Positions 17,407 through 26,288 of a stretch of 61,524 nt of DNA are shown here, in pieces. The notes beneath the pieces are model-generated. The model had not been told where the DNA came from and did no database searches. It saw only the letters and a list, made by a program, of their open reading frames with translations. Position 1 is the first letter of the stretch. The number at the start of each line of letters is the position of its first letter. This DNA comes from Ghiorsea sp. (lineage in GTDB: Bacteria > Pseudomonadota > Zetaproteobacteria > Mariprofundales > Mariprofundaceae), in assembly GCA_030949605.1 (NCBI GenBank), contig JAUZSH010000003.1, forward strand, positions 1-61,524. Direction: 5' to 3'. The translations under genes were made by a program, and so were the position numbers.

Positions 17407-19677
17407 GTGAGTGCAGTCGTTGTAGTGGAGTCTCCAGCAAAAGCCAAAACCATTGAGAAATACCTTGGGAAAGGTTATAAGGTGCTTGCCTCTTACGGGC
17501 ATGTTCGTGCCTTCCCCAAGAAAGATGGCTCAGTCGATGTGGATAATAATTTCGCATTGAAATACGAAGTCATCGAAGACAAAAGAAAACGATTGTCTGA
17601 TATTGAAAAAGCACTGAAAAAAGCCGATGAACTTATTCTAGCCAGCGATTTGGATAGGGAAGGGGAGGCCATTGCTTGGCATGTTGCCGATGAAATGGAA
17701 AAACGCGGCAAACTCAAAGGCAAAAAAGTTTCTCGCATTACCTTTAACCAAATTACCCGCAAAGCTATCCAATATGCCGTTGCCAATCCAACAGAGTTGA
17801 ATATGCCATTGGTCGATGCCCAGCAAGCGCGTTCGGCATTGGATTATTTGGTTGGCTTTACACTGTCTCCATTATTATGGCGTAAGATTCGTGGTGGTTT
17901 ATCAGCAGGTCGGGTGCAATCGGTTGCCCTACGTTTGGTATGCGAACGTGAACAACATATTCGTGACTTTAGACCCAAAGAATACTGGACGGTTGAAGCA
18001 ACATGCGCCAATGGAGAAGCCGCTACTTTCAAAGCATTGTTGAGCACATTAGATGCTAAAAAGTTGACCAAGTTTGATTTGAACAACCAAACATTAGCAC
18101 ACAACGCTGCCCAGGTTGTAGAAGCCGGTGGTTTTGTGGTTAGCGATGTGCAAAAGAAAAAAAGTAAGCAGCACCCTGCTGCCCCGTTTATTACCTCCAC
18201 CATACAAATGGAAGCGTCACGCAAGCTTGGCTTTACAGCACGAAAAACCATGCAAATTGCCCAGAAATTATATGAAGGTGAAGAGGTTGATGGTGAGCGC
18301 GTGGGCTTGATTACCTATATGCGAACGGATTCTACCAGCTTATCTGAAGAAGCGATTGATGAAGTTCGAGAGCAAATTAACCGTCAATTTGGTGCTGAGT
18401 TTGTTCCCAATAAACCTCGTGTATTCAAAACTAAAAGTAAAAATGCACAAGAGGCGCATGAAGCCATTCGCCCCACATTGTTTGAGCGTACACCAGAGAG
18501 CTTAAAAGGCTCACTTTCTACGGATGAATTGAAATTATACACACTCATTTGGAAGCGGGCAGTCGCTTCACAAATGGAAGCTGCGGTGCTTGACCAAGTA
18601 CGCGCTGATTTAACAGCGGGTAACACCATTCTTCGTGCTAACGGCTCAACATTAATATTCCCAGGCTTTCGCACCCTGTATATCGAAAGCACTGATGAGC
18701 CGAGTCAAGGTGCTGATGATAAAACATTGCCACCACTGGAAGTGGGTGATGCCATTCATATTTCAGGTGTTGAGCCTAAGCAACATTTTACCGAACCCAA
18801 GCCGCGTTTTTCAGAAGCCACACTGGTCAAAGAACTGGAGGCTCATGGTATTGGTCGCCCATCAACCTATGCCTCGATTTTGAATGTATTGCGTGTGCGT
18901 AAGTATGTGGATATGGATAAAAAACGTTTTGTGCCTACGGATGTTGGTGAAATTGTGAGTAAGTTTTTGAAAGATTATTTTGGTGATATTGTCGATACCA
19001 ATTTCACGGCTGATATTGAAAGCAAATTGGATGCGGTAGCGCGCGGTGAGTGTGATTGGAAACCTTTACTGCATGATTTCTGGGGTCCATTTAAAGCGCG
19101 CATTGACCACACCCAAGAGCATGTCAAACGCTCGGATGTCACCCATGAAGCCACCGATGAAATTTGCCCTGAATGTAGCAAGCCTATGGCAATCAAACTG
19201 GGTAAGTATGGTAGGTTTTTGGCATGTACAGGTTATCCTGAATGTAAAGTTGCTCGACCTTTGAATGATAATGGAGAAACACCTGCTGAACCTGAAATGT
19301 CTGATCAAATATGCGATAAATGTCAGGCACCTATGGTGATTAAAGCAGGTCGATATGGAAAATTCTTGGGTTGTTCGACCTATCCAGCATGTAAAAACAT
19401 TCAGCCATTGGAAAAGCCCAAAGATACTGAAATTCCATGCCCGACATGCCACAAAGGTACATTTCTTGAAAAAAAATCACGACGCGGAAAAATATTTTAT
19501 TCATGTTCGCAATATCCTAAATGCAAACATGCCTTGTGGAATAAACCTTTGGATAAACCGTGCCCTGAATGTGGCGCACCGTTTGTGACAGAGAAAGTCA
19601 CCAAACGCAACGGTACGGAGCATGTTTGTGCCAGCGAAACATGCACATGGAAAGAGCAAATCCAAGCGCCAGACTGA
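17407..19677 (+). CDS. topA: DNA topoisomerase I
   Basis: Type IA topoisomerase that relaxes negative supercoils. The 756 residues comprise a Toprim domain (VVVESPAKAKTIEKYLG, and SDLDREGEAIAWH), the catalytic block with Y304 in GLITYMRTDS, and GRVQSVALRLVCERE. Three or four C-terminal four-cysteine zinc ribbons follow (CPEC, CDKC, CPTC, CPEC pairs). GTG start behind AAGGAG. It follows dprA by 19 bases, a common pairing. Confidence 0.98.
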   Translation: MSAVVVVESPAKAKTIEKYLGKGYKVLASYGHVRAFPKKDGSVDVDNNFALKYEVIEDKRKRLSDIEKALKKADELILASDLDREGEAIAWHVADEMEKRGKLKGKKVSRITFNQITRKAIQYAVANPTELNMPLVDAQQARSALDYLVGFTLSPLLWRKIRGGLSAGRVQSVALRLVCEREQHIRDFRPKEYWTVEATCANGEAATFKALLSTLDAKKLTKFDLNNQTLAHNAAQVVEAGGFVVSDVQKKKSKQHPAAPFITSTIQMEASRKLGFTARKTMQIAQKLYEGEEVDGERVGLITYMRTDSTSLSEEAIDEVREQINRQFGAEFVPNKPRVFKTKSKNAQEAHEAIRPTLFERTPESLKGSLSTDELKLYTLIWKRAVASQMEAAVLDQVRADLTAGNTILRANGSTLIFPGFRTLYIESTDEPSQGADDKTLPPLEVGDAIHISGVEPKQHFTEPKPRFSEATLVKELEAHGIGRPSTYASILNVLRVRKYVDMDKKRFVPTDVGEIVSKFLKDYFGDIVDTNFTADIESKLDAVARGECDWKPLLHDFWGPFKARIDHTQEHVKRSDVTHEATDEICPECSKPMAIKLGKYGRFLACTGYPECKVARPLNDNGETPAEPEMSDQICDKCQAPMVIKAGRYGKFLGCSTYPACKNIQPLEKPKDTEIPCPTCHKGTFLEKKSRRGKIFYSCSQYPKCKHALWNKPLDKPCPECGAPFVTEKVTKRNGTEHVCASETCTWKEQIQAPD

Positions 19678-20120
19678 TGAGTTTGAATTATCGTATGGGT
19701 ACGATTGATGATATTGAAAATGTCTTTCGATTAAGTCGTGCGGTACTCAATGAAGCTTGGTCAAAAAGTGTAATGTTACAATCTTTGCAAATCGGTTATG
19801 ATTTGTATGTCTGTTACCAAGGTGAGACGCTGGTCGGTTATGTGTTAAGCCAAGATATTTTGCTGGAAACACAAATTATGCAAGTATGTGTGCACCAAGA
19901 TGTTAGACGGATGGGGGTTGGTAAAACATTAATGTTAATGCTGATGAAAGAGAAGCAAGATATGAATGAATTGATACTTGAAGTACGTGATTCAAATACT
20001 GCAGCGCAGCAATTTTATAAATATTTGGGCTTTGAACAAGTTGGTCTACGTCCCAATTATTACAGTCAAAGTCAAACCAAACCACGTGAAGATGCTGTGG
20101 TGATGGTTTACCCAAAATGA
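19677..20120 (+). CDS. rimI: Ribosomal protein alanine N-acetyltransferase-like GNAT protein
   Basis: GNAT-fold acetyltransferase of 147 residues, start ATG 19677 overlapping the topA stop. The acetyl-CoA binding block is VHQDVRRMGVGKTLM (R..G.G pattern), and LEVRDSNTAAQQFYKYLGFEQVG is the characteristic RimI C-terminal block. RimI acetylates the N terminus of S18 in E. coli. The exact substrate here is inferred from similarity, so a broader GNAT role is possible. Confidence 0.85.
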   Translation: MSLNYRMGTIDDIENVFRLSRAVLNEAWSKSVMLQSLQIGYDLYVCYQGETLVGYVLSQDILLETQIMQVCVHQDVRRMGVGKTLMLMLMKEKQDMNELILEVRDSNTAAQQFYKYLGFEQVGLRPNYYSQSQTKPREDAVVMVYPK

Positions 20121-20674
20121 TTCAAGATTTATTACACAACCAAACATGGATGGATGTGCGCACATGGCGTGCGGAGTGTGTACATGAGCTAACCCCTGCG
20201 CAGACCAAGGTTTTATCGGTGGTTTCACCCCTAACAAGCTTCCTTGAAAGGGAGTATGCTTTAAAATTGGATGTGCATGTCCATGATCAATTTGTGGATG
20301 AGATGAGCGAAAAAGAAGCACAATTATTAAAGGTCAACCAAGATGAACGCTGCTTTCGTCGCAAGGTTTCTTTGCTTTCACGCGGTAAAGTCATGTTTGA
20401 TGCAGAATCGATATTACCTGTGGATCTGTTACCCATCATGATGATGGCAGAGCTTGAAAAGGGAAAACGTCCATTGGCGAATTTATTGTCTGATCAGGGG
20501 CTTTCACTTTCACGTTCTAATTTAAGTATTGTACAAGTGAAAGGTGGTTTTTATACCCAACGTTGGGCAAGAAGCTCTGTGCTGGGGTCAAATTCAGGTG
20601 TAAAAGCCTTGGTCACAGAAGTTTTTCATGATGCAATGTGGCTGTTGCCTTATCGCAATTCCATCAATCGTTAG
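20117..20674 (+). CDS. ubiC: Chorismate lyase-like protein (UbiC)
   Basis: Chorismate pyruvate-lyase makes 4-hydroxybenzoate for ubiquinone. The 185 residues show WRAECVHEL near the N terminus, RKVSLLSRGKVMFDAESILP (the 'R.v.L...g.p.v.Ars.lP' block), RPLANLLSD, and RWARSSVL...LVTEVFHDAMW at the end. It is coupled to rimI by a 4-bp overlap. The last residues and the stop codon come from a decayed copy of the 160-bp repeat, so the native C terminus was altered by that insertion. ubiA does not follow. Confidence 0.8.
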   Translation: MIQDLLHNQTWMDVRTWRAECVHELTPAQTKVLSVVSPLTSFLEREYALKLDVHVHDQFVDEMSEKEAQLLKVNQDERCFRRKVSLLSRGKVMFDAESILPVDLLPIMMMAELEKGKRPLANLLSDQGLSLSRSNLSIVQVKGGFYTQRWARSSVLGSNSGVKALVTEVFHDAMWLLPYRNSINR

Positions 20675-20751
20675 TAAGCGGCTACGGCGATTTCTTTAAA
20701 TCGTGCAACAAGGTCTACGCAATCATCACGACGATTTATGAATAATGCGGG
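20660..20751. repeat. Decayed 160-bp MITE (copy 3, left part lost)
   Basis: Matches the right-hand part of the 160-bp family, ending in GAATAATGCGGG at 20751 followed by CTAG. Relative to the intact copies it shows many 1-2 base losses (for example AAGCGCGGC reduced to AAGCGGC) and lacks most of its left third. It overlaps the end of ubiC and supplies its TAG stop. Confidence 0.75.
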
Positions 20752-20885
20752 CTAGGAAACACGGCTTCATCAAAGGCTGCTTGAAGAAGGCGCTGATGTT
20801 GAAAGTGTAACAATTGACAGTTGTCTTGCGCTCTTTAGCTTGACGCGGCTGTAATCAAGGCAATTTAGGTTTAAGGTGAAACACT
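20752..20885 (+). other. Gap between repeat and yfgM with a short orphan reading frame
   Basis: One frame (about 20757-20855) reads RLHQRLLEEGADVESVTIDS and on to LTRL before a TAA. This looks like the tail of a protein whose 5' part was removed, perhaps by the repeat insertion. I cannot name the family. A weak ribosome binding site (AAGGTG) precedes the yfgM GTG start. Confidence 0.25.
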
Positions 20886-21545
20886 GTGAGCAATAAAAAG
20901 AAAAATGATATGCCTATTGAAGGCGTGATTGATGGTACAGATTTTGTTGAGTTAAAACGCGACATGCAAAGTGCGAAAGTTATTGCATGGCTACAATATA
21001 ACCAACAGCAACTCATTGCGGGGGCTGTAGTATTGGTGCTGGGTCTGGTCGGCTCTTCACTGTGGCAAGCGCAACAAGCCAGCCAGAAAGAAGCGGCGGC
21101 ATTACTTTATATTCAAGCAACAAATACAAGTAACATGGAAGAAAAGGCAGCTCTTTTTGATAATGTGATCGCAACATATCCTGATTCAGGTTATGCCATA
21201 TTGGCTCGCTTGAAAAAAAGCACACAATCTGGTGTTGATGAACAAAAATCTGCGCTTAAGTCTTTGATTGGTGGTCAAGGTGCACCTGAATTTGCATGGC
21301 AAGCTCGTTTGGATTTGGCAGAAATTTTCATCTCTGAACATCGTCATGAGAAAGCCAAAGAAATATTGTTATCACGCATGGGGTCAGAATATGAGCAAGC
21401 CCGTTTTGCTTTGTTGGCGCAGGCAACTGTGGATACAGATGAGAAAATGACTTTGATTCAGAAAGCTTTGGATGCCGCTTCTCATGATGAAGATTTGAAT
21501 GCAGCACTTAAAGCAGAGCTCGCTCAACTCAAAGCGTTCAACTAA
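20886..21545 (+). CDS. yfgM: YfgM-like membrane-anchored tetratricopeptide protein
   Basis: A 219-residue protein with a cytoplasmic N terminus, one membrane helix (about residues 39-60, LIAGAVVLVLGLVGSSLW) and a periplasmic helical repeat domain. YfgM is an ancillary SecYEG/PpiD chaperone partner. The YfgM-BamB-Der order matches the conserved proteobacterial locus, which supports the call more than the sequence itself, since the repeat region is diverse. GTG start; hisS, often upstream, is missing. Confidence 0.85.
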   Translation: MSNKKKNDMPIEGVIDGTDFVELKRDMQSAKVIAWLQYNQQQLIAGAVVLVLGLVGSSLWQAQQASQKEAAALLYIQATNTSNMEEKAALFDNVIATYPDSGYAILARLKKSTQSGVDEQKSALKSLIGGQGAPEFAWQARLDLAEIFISEHRHEKAKEILLSRMGSEYEQARFALLAQATVDTDEKMTLIQKALDAASHDEDLNAALKAELAQLKAFN

Positions 21546-21546
21546 A

Positions 21547-22686
21547 ATGAAATATGTCACCTGTGCCTTTGCAGTTGTTGCCTTTGTCGCAGGCACATTT
21601 TCTTTTGCACCGCGTGCAATGGCTGAACCAAAGATACAAACTGTGTGGTCGGTGGATGTGGACCAACGCTTACCCAACTCACCTTTAGCCTTAAGCCAGC
21701 CAGCCATGGTGCAACATCAAGGCGAAACCTGGCTGGTTCTTGGTGGTAGAGATAGTTGGGTGCATGTTTACGACTTGGATTCAGGTCGTGAAATTCGTAG
21801 ATTCCCTTTGCCTGCACCTTCGGATTCAGGTGCATTAGCCTTACCTAATGGTTGGGTTGTTTTGGGCGATGTTCAAGGGCATTTGTATGCTGTTGACCCC
21901 GTAGAAGGTAAGATTGTTTGGCAAAAAGAATTGACGGCTGCCTTGACCATTCCTCCTTTACCTTTGGGTGATGACTTCCTGATACAAACAGGTGATAATG
22001 AGTTGTACCGTTTTTCCAGCAACGGTGAAAAGCGTTGGAGTTATACTGGATCCAAAAATACGCTGAGTTTGTACTTTGGCGCTCAAGCATTAATTGTTGA
22101 TGACACGATTTATGCCGTGTTTAACAATGGTGATGCTGTGGCATTGAAGGCATATACAGGCGACTTGATTTGGAAGCGTCAAACGATTTTATCCAGTGCG
22201 ACTTCGGCTTTAACCGATTTGAAAGCACCTTTAGCACAACCCACGTTTCTTTCGCAATTACATTTGTCTGGTGAAAAAGTGAATGATGTGTTGATGGTAC
22301 CTATTTTTCAGGGTGAAGTGGTTGTACTTTCATCAATGGATGGCTCGCAATCATTTGATGTGCCTTTATCGCTAAAGAGTTCGCCGCTGGTGACAGGTGA
22401 ATATATGTTTATGGCTGATAGCTTTGGTTTTTTACATGCTTACAATCTCGACAAAGGAAATCGCGTGTGGAGCAAGAAAATTTCTAGCCATGCGCTGATG
22501 GGACCACAATTGTTTCATGACTCGCTTTGGCTCACGGACAATCAAGGTACTGTTTTTAAGGTGAATATGAAGGGTGAAATTAAAGATATGAAACAGCTAC
22601 AAGGTAGTATTGCTCGGTTGCCAGTCGTGACCAGCCAAGGTTTGGTTATTCGCACCGATCGTGGCGTGATGGCGTTGGTGAAATAA
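21547..22686 (+). CDS. bamB: Outer-membrane assembly protein BamB (PQQ-like beta-propeller)
   Basis: BamB is the beta-propeller accessory subunit of the BAM outer-membrane protein assembly complex. The 379 residues from the ATG at 21547 start with a signal peptide ending APRAMA, followed by repeated propeller blades (VHVYDLDSGREIRRF, LYAVDPVEGKIVWQKEL, LKAYTGDLIWKRQ, FLHAYNLDKGNRVWSKKI). Unlike the E. coli protein I see no lipobox cysteine near the cleavage site (the only early cysteine is C5), so it may be soluble periplasmic. It lies one base after yfgM and overlaps der by one base. Confidence 0.92.
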   Translation: MKYVTCAFAVVAFVAGTFSFAPRAMAEPKIQTVWSVDVDQRLPNSPLALSQPAMVQHQGETWLVLGGRDSWVHVYDLDSGREIRRFPLPAPSDSGALALPNGWVVLGDVQGHLYAVDPVEGKIVWQKELTAALTIPPLPLGDDFLIQTGDNELYRFSSNGEKRWSYTGSKNTLSLYFGAQALIVDDTIYAVFNNGDAVALKAYTGDLIWKRQTILSSATSALTDLKAPLAQPTFLSQLHLSGEKVNDVLMVPIFQGEVVVLSSMDGSQSFDVPLSLKSSPLVTGEYMFMADSFGFLHAYNLDKGNRVWSKKISSHALMGPQLFHDSLWLTDNQGTVFKVNMKGEIKDMKQLQGSIARLPVVTSQGLVIRTDRGVMALVK

Positions 22687-24080
22687 TGGCATATCAACTT
22701 CCAGTCATTGCCATTGTAGGTCGCCCAAATGTTGGTAAATCAACATTATTTAACCGTATTCTCAAAAAACGACAAGCTATTGTGGGCGATAGGCCTGGTG
22801 TTACCGTCGATCGCTTAGAGACGGAGTGTCTGATTGCTGGTGAACCATGCGTACTTGTGGACACAGGTGGTATCGGTGAGTCGCAGCATGGCGAAATGCA
22901 AGGTGCGATTGATGGACAAGTGGAAGCTGCGCTGGATGTTGCGGATGTGGTTTTGTTTGCGGTGGATGCCATTGCAGGACCAACACCTGTTGACCACGCT
23001 TTAGCGCAAAAACTACGCAAATCCAATATCCCTGTGATTTTAACAGTGAATAAAGCAGAGAATGCTGGTCTGGCACAAGAGTTTTTTGCTTTGGGTATGG
23101 GTGATCCGCAACCTGTCTCGGCTGCACATGGTCATGGTATGCAAAGTTTATGTGCTTTGATTGCCAAAACTATTCCCAAATATGATATTCAAGATGAAAT
23201 CAGTGATGAGAAACCTTTGGCACGCATCACGGTGATTGGTCGCCCGAATGTTGGTAAATCAACATTAATCAACGCATGGTTGGGCAAAGATAGAATGGTC
23301 GTTAGCCCCATTGCAGGCACGACGCGTGATGCGATTGATACCGATATGCCTTATGAAGACAACTTTATTCGTTTGGTGGACACAGCAGGGCAGCGTAAAT
23401 CAGGGCGCATTAGTGATGTGATTGAATTTGTAGCGCGTGTCAAAGCAGTTCAGGCGTTTAGACGCGCTGATGTTGCGGTGATGGTTTTGGATGGTGCAGA
23501 GGGTATTGTTGAGCAGGATATGCGTTTGATGCATTTGGCTCAGGAAGAAGGTTGTGCGCTGATTGTTGCGGTCAATAAAGTTGATTTATTGGGTGATGAT
23601 GAGTGGAAGTATTATGTTGAGCGTTTGGATTTTAGAATGCGTGGCTTGCCAGATATTCCCGTGTTTCGCACTTCAGCAAAACATAAAAAAGGTGTCAAAA
23701 AATTACTCAAACATGCCGTTGAAGCAGGTATTGCCAATGGTACGGACATTGGAACGGGTGAATTAAATCGTTGGATGATTGATGCTGAGAAAAAACAATA
23801 TGCGCCCAGTGATGGTGGTTCAGTTGTACGCTTAAAATATGTATCTCAAATTGGTACCACACCACCAACCATTCGTATATTTAGCAACCGTCCACAGGCG
23901 ATTAAACCATCTTACAAACATTATCTCGAAAAGAGTTTTCGCCAATACTTTAAATTGCCAGGTGTTCCCGTGCGTATCAAGTTTGGCAAAACAGACAACC
24001 CTTATGAAGAAAAAGCAAAGGGTAAAACCAAGACTGCTAACGAAAGAAGGCATCAGGAAAAGAAAAGAAGTCGCGGTTAA
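22686..24080 (+). CDS. der: GTPase Der (EngA)
   Basis: Double-GTPase that assists 50S ribosome assembly. The 464 residues contain two G domains, each with GRPNVGKST (first at 11-19, second near 187), G3 motifs DTGGIG and DTAGQR, and NKxD motifs (NKAE and NKVD). A KH-like domain (PPTIRIFSNRPQAIKPSYK) and a basic tail end the protein. The G4 of domain 1 reads NKAE, a common variant. The stop overlaps the ratA start. Confidence 0.97.
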   Translation: MAYQLPVIAIVGRPNVGKSTLFNRILKKRQAIVGDRPGVTVDRLETECLIAGEPCVLVDTGGIGESQHGEMQGAIDGQVEAALDVADVVLFAVDAIAGPTPVDHALAQKLRKSNIPVILTVNKAENAGLAQEFFALGMGDPQPVSAAHGHGMQSLCALIAKTIPKYDIQDEISDEKPLARITVIGRPNVGKSTLINAWLGKDRMVVSPIAGTTRDAIDTDMPYEDNFIRLVDTAGQRKSGRISDVIEFVARVKAVQAFRRADVAVMVLDGAEGIVEQDMRLMHLAQEEGCALIVAVNKVDLLGDDEWKYYVERLDFRMRGLPDIPVFRTSAKHKKGVKKLLKHAVEAGIANGTDIGTGELNRWMIDAEKKQYAPSDGGSVVRLKYVSQIGTTPPTIRIFSNRPQAIKPSYKHYLEKSFRQYFKLPGVPVRIKFGKTDNPYEEKAKGKTKTANERRHQEKKRSRG

Positions 24081-24520
24081 TGCATTGCTTTGAGGAAACA
24101 AAAATATTGCCTGCCAGTGCCAAGGTGATGTATGACTTGGTGATGGATATTGAGGCATACCCAGCTTTTGTGCCTTGGGTGTGTGGGGCAGAGTTGTTGG
24201 AAGTGAAGGATAATGAGTTAAGTGCCGAATTGACCATGGATTTGGCAGGTATGAAACACAAATTTCAAACCGTCGATTATTTTATGCCGCACAAACTTAT
24301 CGAGATTCGTTTGCTATCAGGACCGTTCAAGTTTTTAGAAAGTGTGTGGACGTTTGAATATATTGATGAAAACAGTTGTGAAGTACACTTTTCCATTGAA
24401 TTTGAATTTAAGAATATGATGCTGGATATGGTGGCATCACCATTGTTTGGCGTTGCATGTAAAACAATGGTGAAAACATTTGAAAAACGCGCCGCAAGTC
24501 TAGCTAAACTAAGGAGTTAG
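24080..24520 (+). CDS. ratA: RatA-family SRPBCC protein (ribosome association toxin / CoQ-binding)
   Basis: A START/Coq10-like fold of 146 residues. The N terminus SAKVMYDLVMDIEAYPAFVPWV and FPFxxL-type ending (FGVACKTMVKTFEKRA) are typical of the RatA/PasT group. E. coli RatA inhibits subunit joining, whereas homologues act in ubiquinone handling, so the role here is open. It overlaps der by one base and is followed by rnfH two bases later, the conserved pair. Confidence 0.88.
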   Translation: MHCFEETKILPASAKVMYDLVMDIEAYPAFVPWVCGAELLEVKDNELSAELTMDLAGMKHKFQTVDYFMPHKLIEIRLLSGPFKFLESVWTFEYIDENSCEVHFSIEFEFKNMMLDMVASPLFGVACKTMVKTFEKRAASLAKLRS

Positions 24521-24522
24521 CC

Positions 24523-24831
24523 ATGCATATCTCTGTTGTTTATGCTTTGCCTCATGAACAGTTTATTGAAGAACTTGATGTTCCCGAAGCGTGTACGGTT
24601 GAGCAAGTCATTCAAATGTCGCAAGTGTTGGTGAAATTTCCAGATATTGATCTAACAGTCAATAAAACAGGTGTTTATGCTAAGTTGGTCAAGCTGGATT
24701 ATTCTTTGCACGAAGGTGAGCGTATTGAAATTTACCGTGCCGTACCTCGTAAACCGCGTAATGCACATGCTTCAGATGATAAAAAAGCACGGATTCGCGC
24801 CAAAAAAGAGCGACAAAGCCATCAAAGCTAA
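24523..24831 (+). CDS. rnfH: RnfH-family ubiquitin-like protein (UPF0125)
   Basis: Small beta-grasp protein (102 aa) usually paired with RatA. ISVVYALPHEQFIEELDVPEACTVEQ opens the domain, and GERIEIYRAVPRKPRNAHASDD is the diagnostic C-terminal block. The lysine/arginine-rich tail is normal for the family. The molecular role is not established; the pairing has been proposed to be a toxin-antitoxin unit. Good ribosome binding site (AAGGAG) before the ATG. Confidence 0.88.
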   Translation: MHISVVYALPHEQFIEELDVPEACTVEQVIQMSQVLVKFPDIDLTVNKTGVYAKLVKLDYSLHEGERIEIYRAVPRKPRNAHASDDKKARIRAKKERQSHQS

Positions 24832-24843
24832 TTTTTAACGGAT

Positions 24844-24971
24844 GTTACGCACCTATCACATAGGTTAATCTTCGGGCATGGGAACGCATAAGCCTTGGAA
24901 AGGTTGATGCCTATTGTCATGGCGTATGCATTCCCACCGAGGACGGTGGGAACGAGGAATAGGTGCGTAAC
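24844..24971. repeat. 128-bp inverted-repeat element, arms GTTACGCACCTAT
   Basis: 13-bp perfect arms (24844-24856 and 24959-24971) enclose a second hairpin, TTCCCACCG-AGGA-CGGTGGGAA, at 24931-24952. Half-arms of the same type occur at 1003-1018 and near 36225-36260. It lies between the convergent rnfH and pyrC genes and could act as a bidirectional terminator, though it has no T run. Confidence 0.7.
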
Positions 24972-25013
24972 AGGAAGCGTATGGCACGCAGTGAGTACAA
25001 TGGATGCTGTTTG

Positions 25014-26285
25014 CTAGCCTTGAAACACTACCCGCCCATCTTTAAGTGTGTATTGCACTTGCCCCGTCATGGTTCTGCCATGCCAAGGTGTGTTGCGTCC
25101 TTTAGAGCGAAGCTGTTCGCGGTCTAACGTCCACTGTTTTACTGGGTCAAAGATACAAATATCTGCTGCATTGCCTTCCGACATTGTACCTTCGGGTAAA
25201 TTCAATAATTTCGCAGGGTTGACGGTCATTTTGGCAATCAAATCCGACATGGATAACACTCCCGACCGCTCTAAATCCAAAGAAATCGGCAACATGGTTT
25301 CCAAACCCACAATACCAAATGCAGCACAAGATAAGCCACAGCGTTTATCATCTTCATGATGTGGTGCATGGTCGGTTGCAATCACTTCAATCGTGCCGTC
25401 TCTTAGCCCTTCAATCACTGCCAACCTGTCTTCTTCGGTACGTAGTGGCGGGCTCATCTTGGCATCGGCATTAAAGTTGAGCACTTCATCTTCAGTCAAC
25501 GCAAAATGATGTGGTGCAGCTTCTGTGGTGACTTTGAGACCTTCTTTTTGCGCCAATCGTACTTGCTCCACTGCGCCTTTGGATGAAATATGTGCCACAT
25601 GGTAACGCGCGTCGGCACGGCGAGTCAGCATAATATCCCGCGCAATCATGCTGTCTTCACCTTCAACGGGCATACCTTGCACACCAAGCTGGGTGGATAC
25701 CCAGCCTTCATTCACTGAACCGCCTTCAGTCAGTTGTTTTTCTTCCGCATGTTGGATAATGAGATAACCAAAGCTGGATGAATATTCCAGCGCTTTACGC
25801 ATCACACCTGCGTGCCAAATGGGTTTACCATCATCAGAAAATGCTACCGCACCTGAGCGAGAAAGTTCGCGCATTTCAGTCAATTCTGTACCTTTAAGGT
25901 TACGCGTTACTGCCCCAATCGGATGCAAATTACACAAGCCAATCTCTTTGGCGCGCGCAATCACTTGCAACACAATACCTGCATGGTCAATACATGGTTC
26001 AGTGTTGGGCATGGTGCAAATCGAAGTCACACCACCCGCAATCGCAGCCTGTGATCCTGATTCAATATCTTCTTTCCATTCTTCGCCTGGTTCTCTTAAA
26101 TGCACATGCATATCAATCAGCCCAGGGCAAACAATCAAACCTTTGGCATCAATGGTTTGCCCTGCTTTGCCAGAAAACTTACCAACACCTGCCACTTTAC
26201 CCTCTGCAATCCAAACATCGCAGACTTCATCAATCTTGTTTGCAGGGTCAATCACTCGACCGTTTGTAATGAGAATATCTATCAT
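25014..26285 (-). CDS. pyrC: Dihydroorotase
   Basis: Cyclises carbamoyl-aspartate in pyrimidine synthesis. The 423 residues fit the longer class I type: DMHVHLREPG holds H60 and H62 of the binuclear zinc site, then GGVTSICTMPNTEP, VAHISSKGAV with the metal histidine, and ATDHAPHHEDDK carrying the catalytic aspartate. It follows the Fic gene by three bases, and its ribosome binding site AGGA lies within that spacer. Ancestrally it would have followed pyrB directly; about 5.4 kb of accessory DNA now separates them. Confidence 0.96.
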   Translation of the reverse strand: MIDILITNGRVIDPANKIDEVCDVWIAEGKVAGVGKFSGKAGQTIDAKGLIVCPGLIDMHVHLREPGEEWKEDIESGSQAAIAGGVTSICTMPNTEPCIDHAGIVLQVIARAKEIGLCNLHPIGAVTRNLKGTELTEMRELSRSGAVAFSDDGKPIWHAGVMRKALEYSSSFGYLIIQHAEEKQLTEGGSVNEGWVSTQLGVQGMPVEGEDSMIARDIMLTRRADARYHVAHISSKGAVEQVRLAQKEGLKVTTEAAPHHFALTEDEVLNFNADAKMSPPLRTEEDRLAVIEGLRDGTIEVIATDHAPHHEDDKRCGLSCAAFGIVGLETMLPISLDLERSGVLSMSDLIAKMTVNPAKLLNLPEGTMSEGNAADICIFDPVKQWTLDREQLRSKGRNTPWHGRTMTGQVQYTLKDGRVVFQG

Positions 26286-26288
26286 AAT

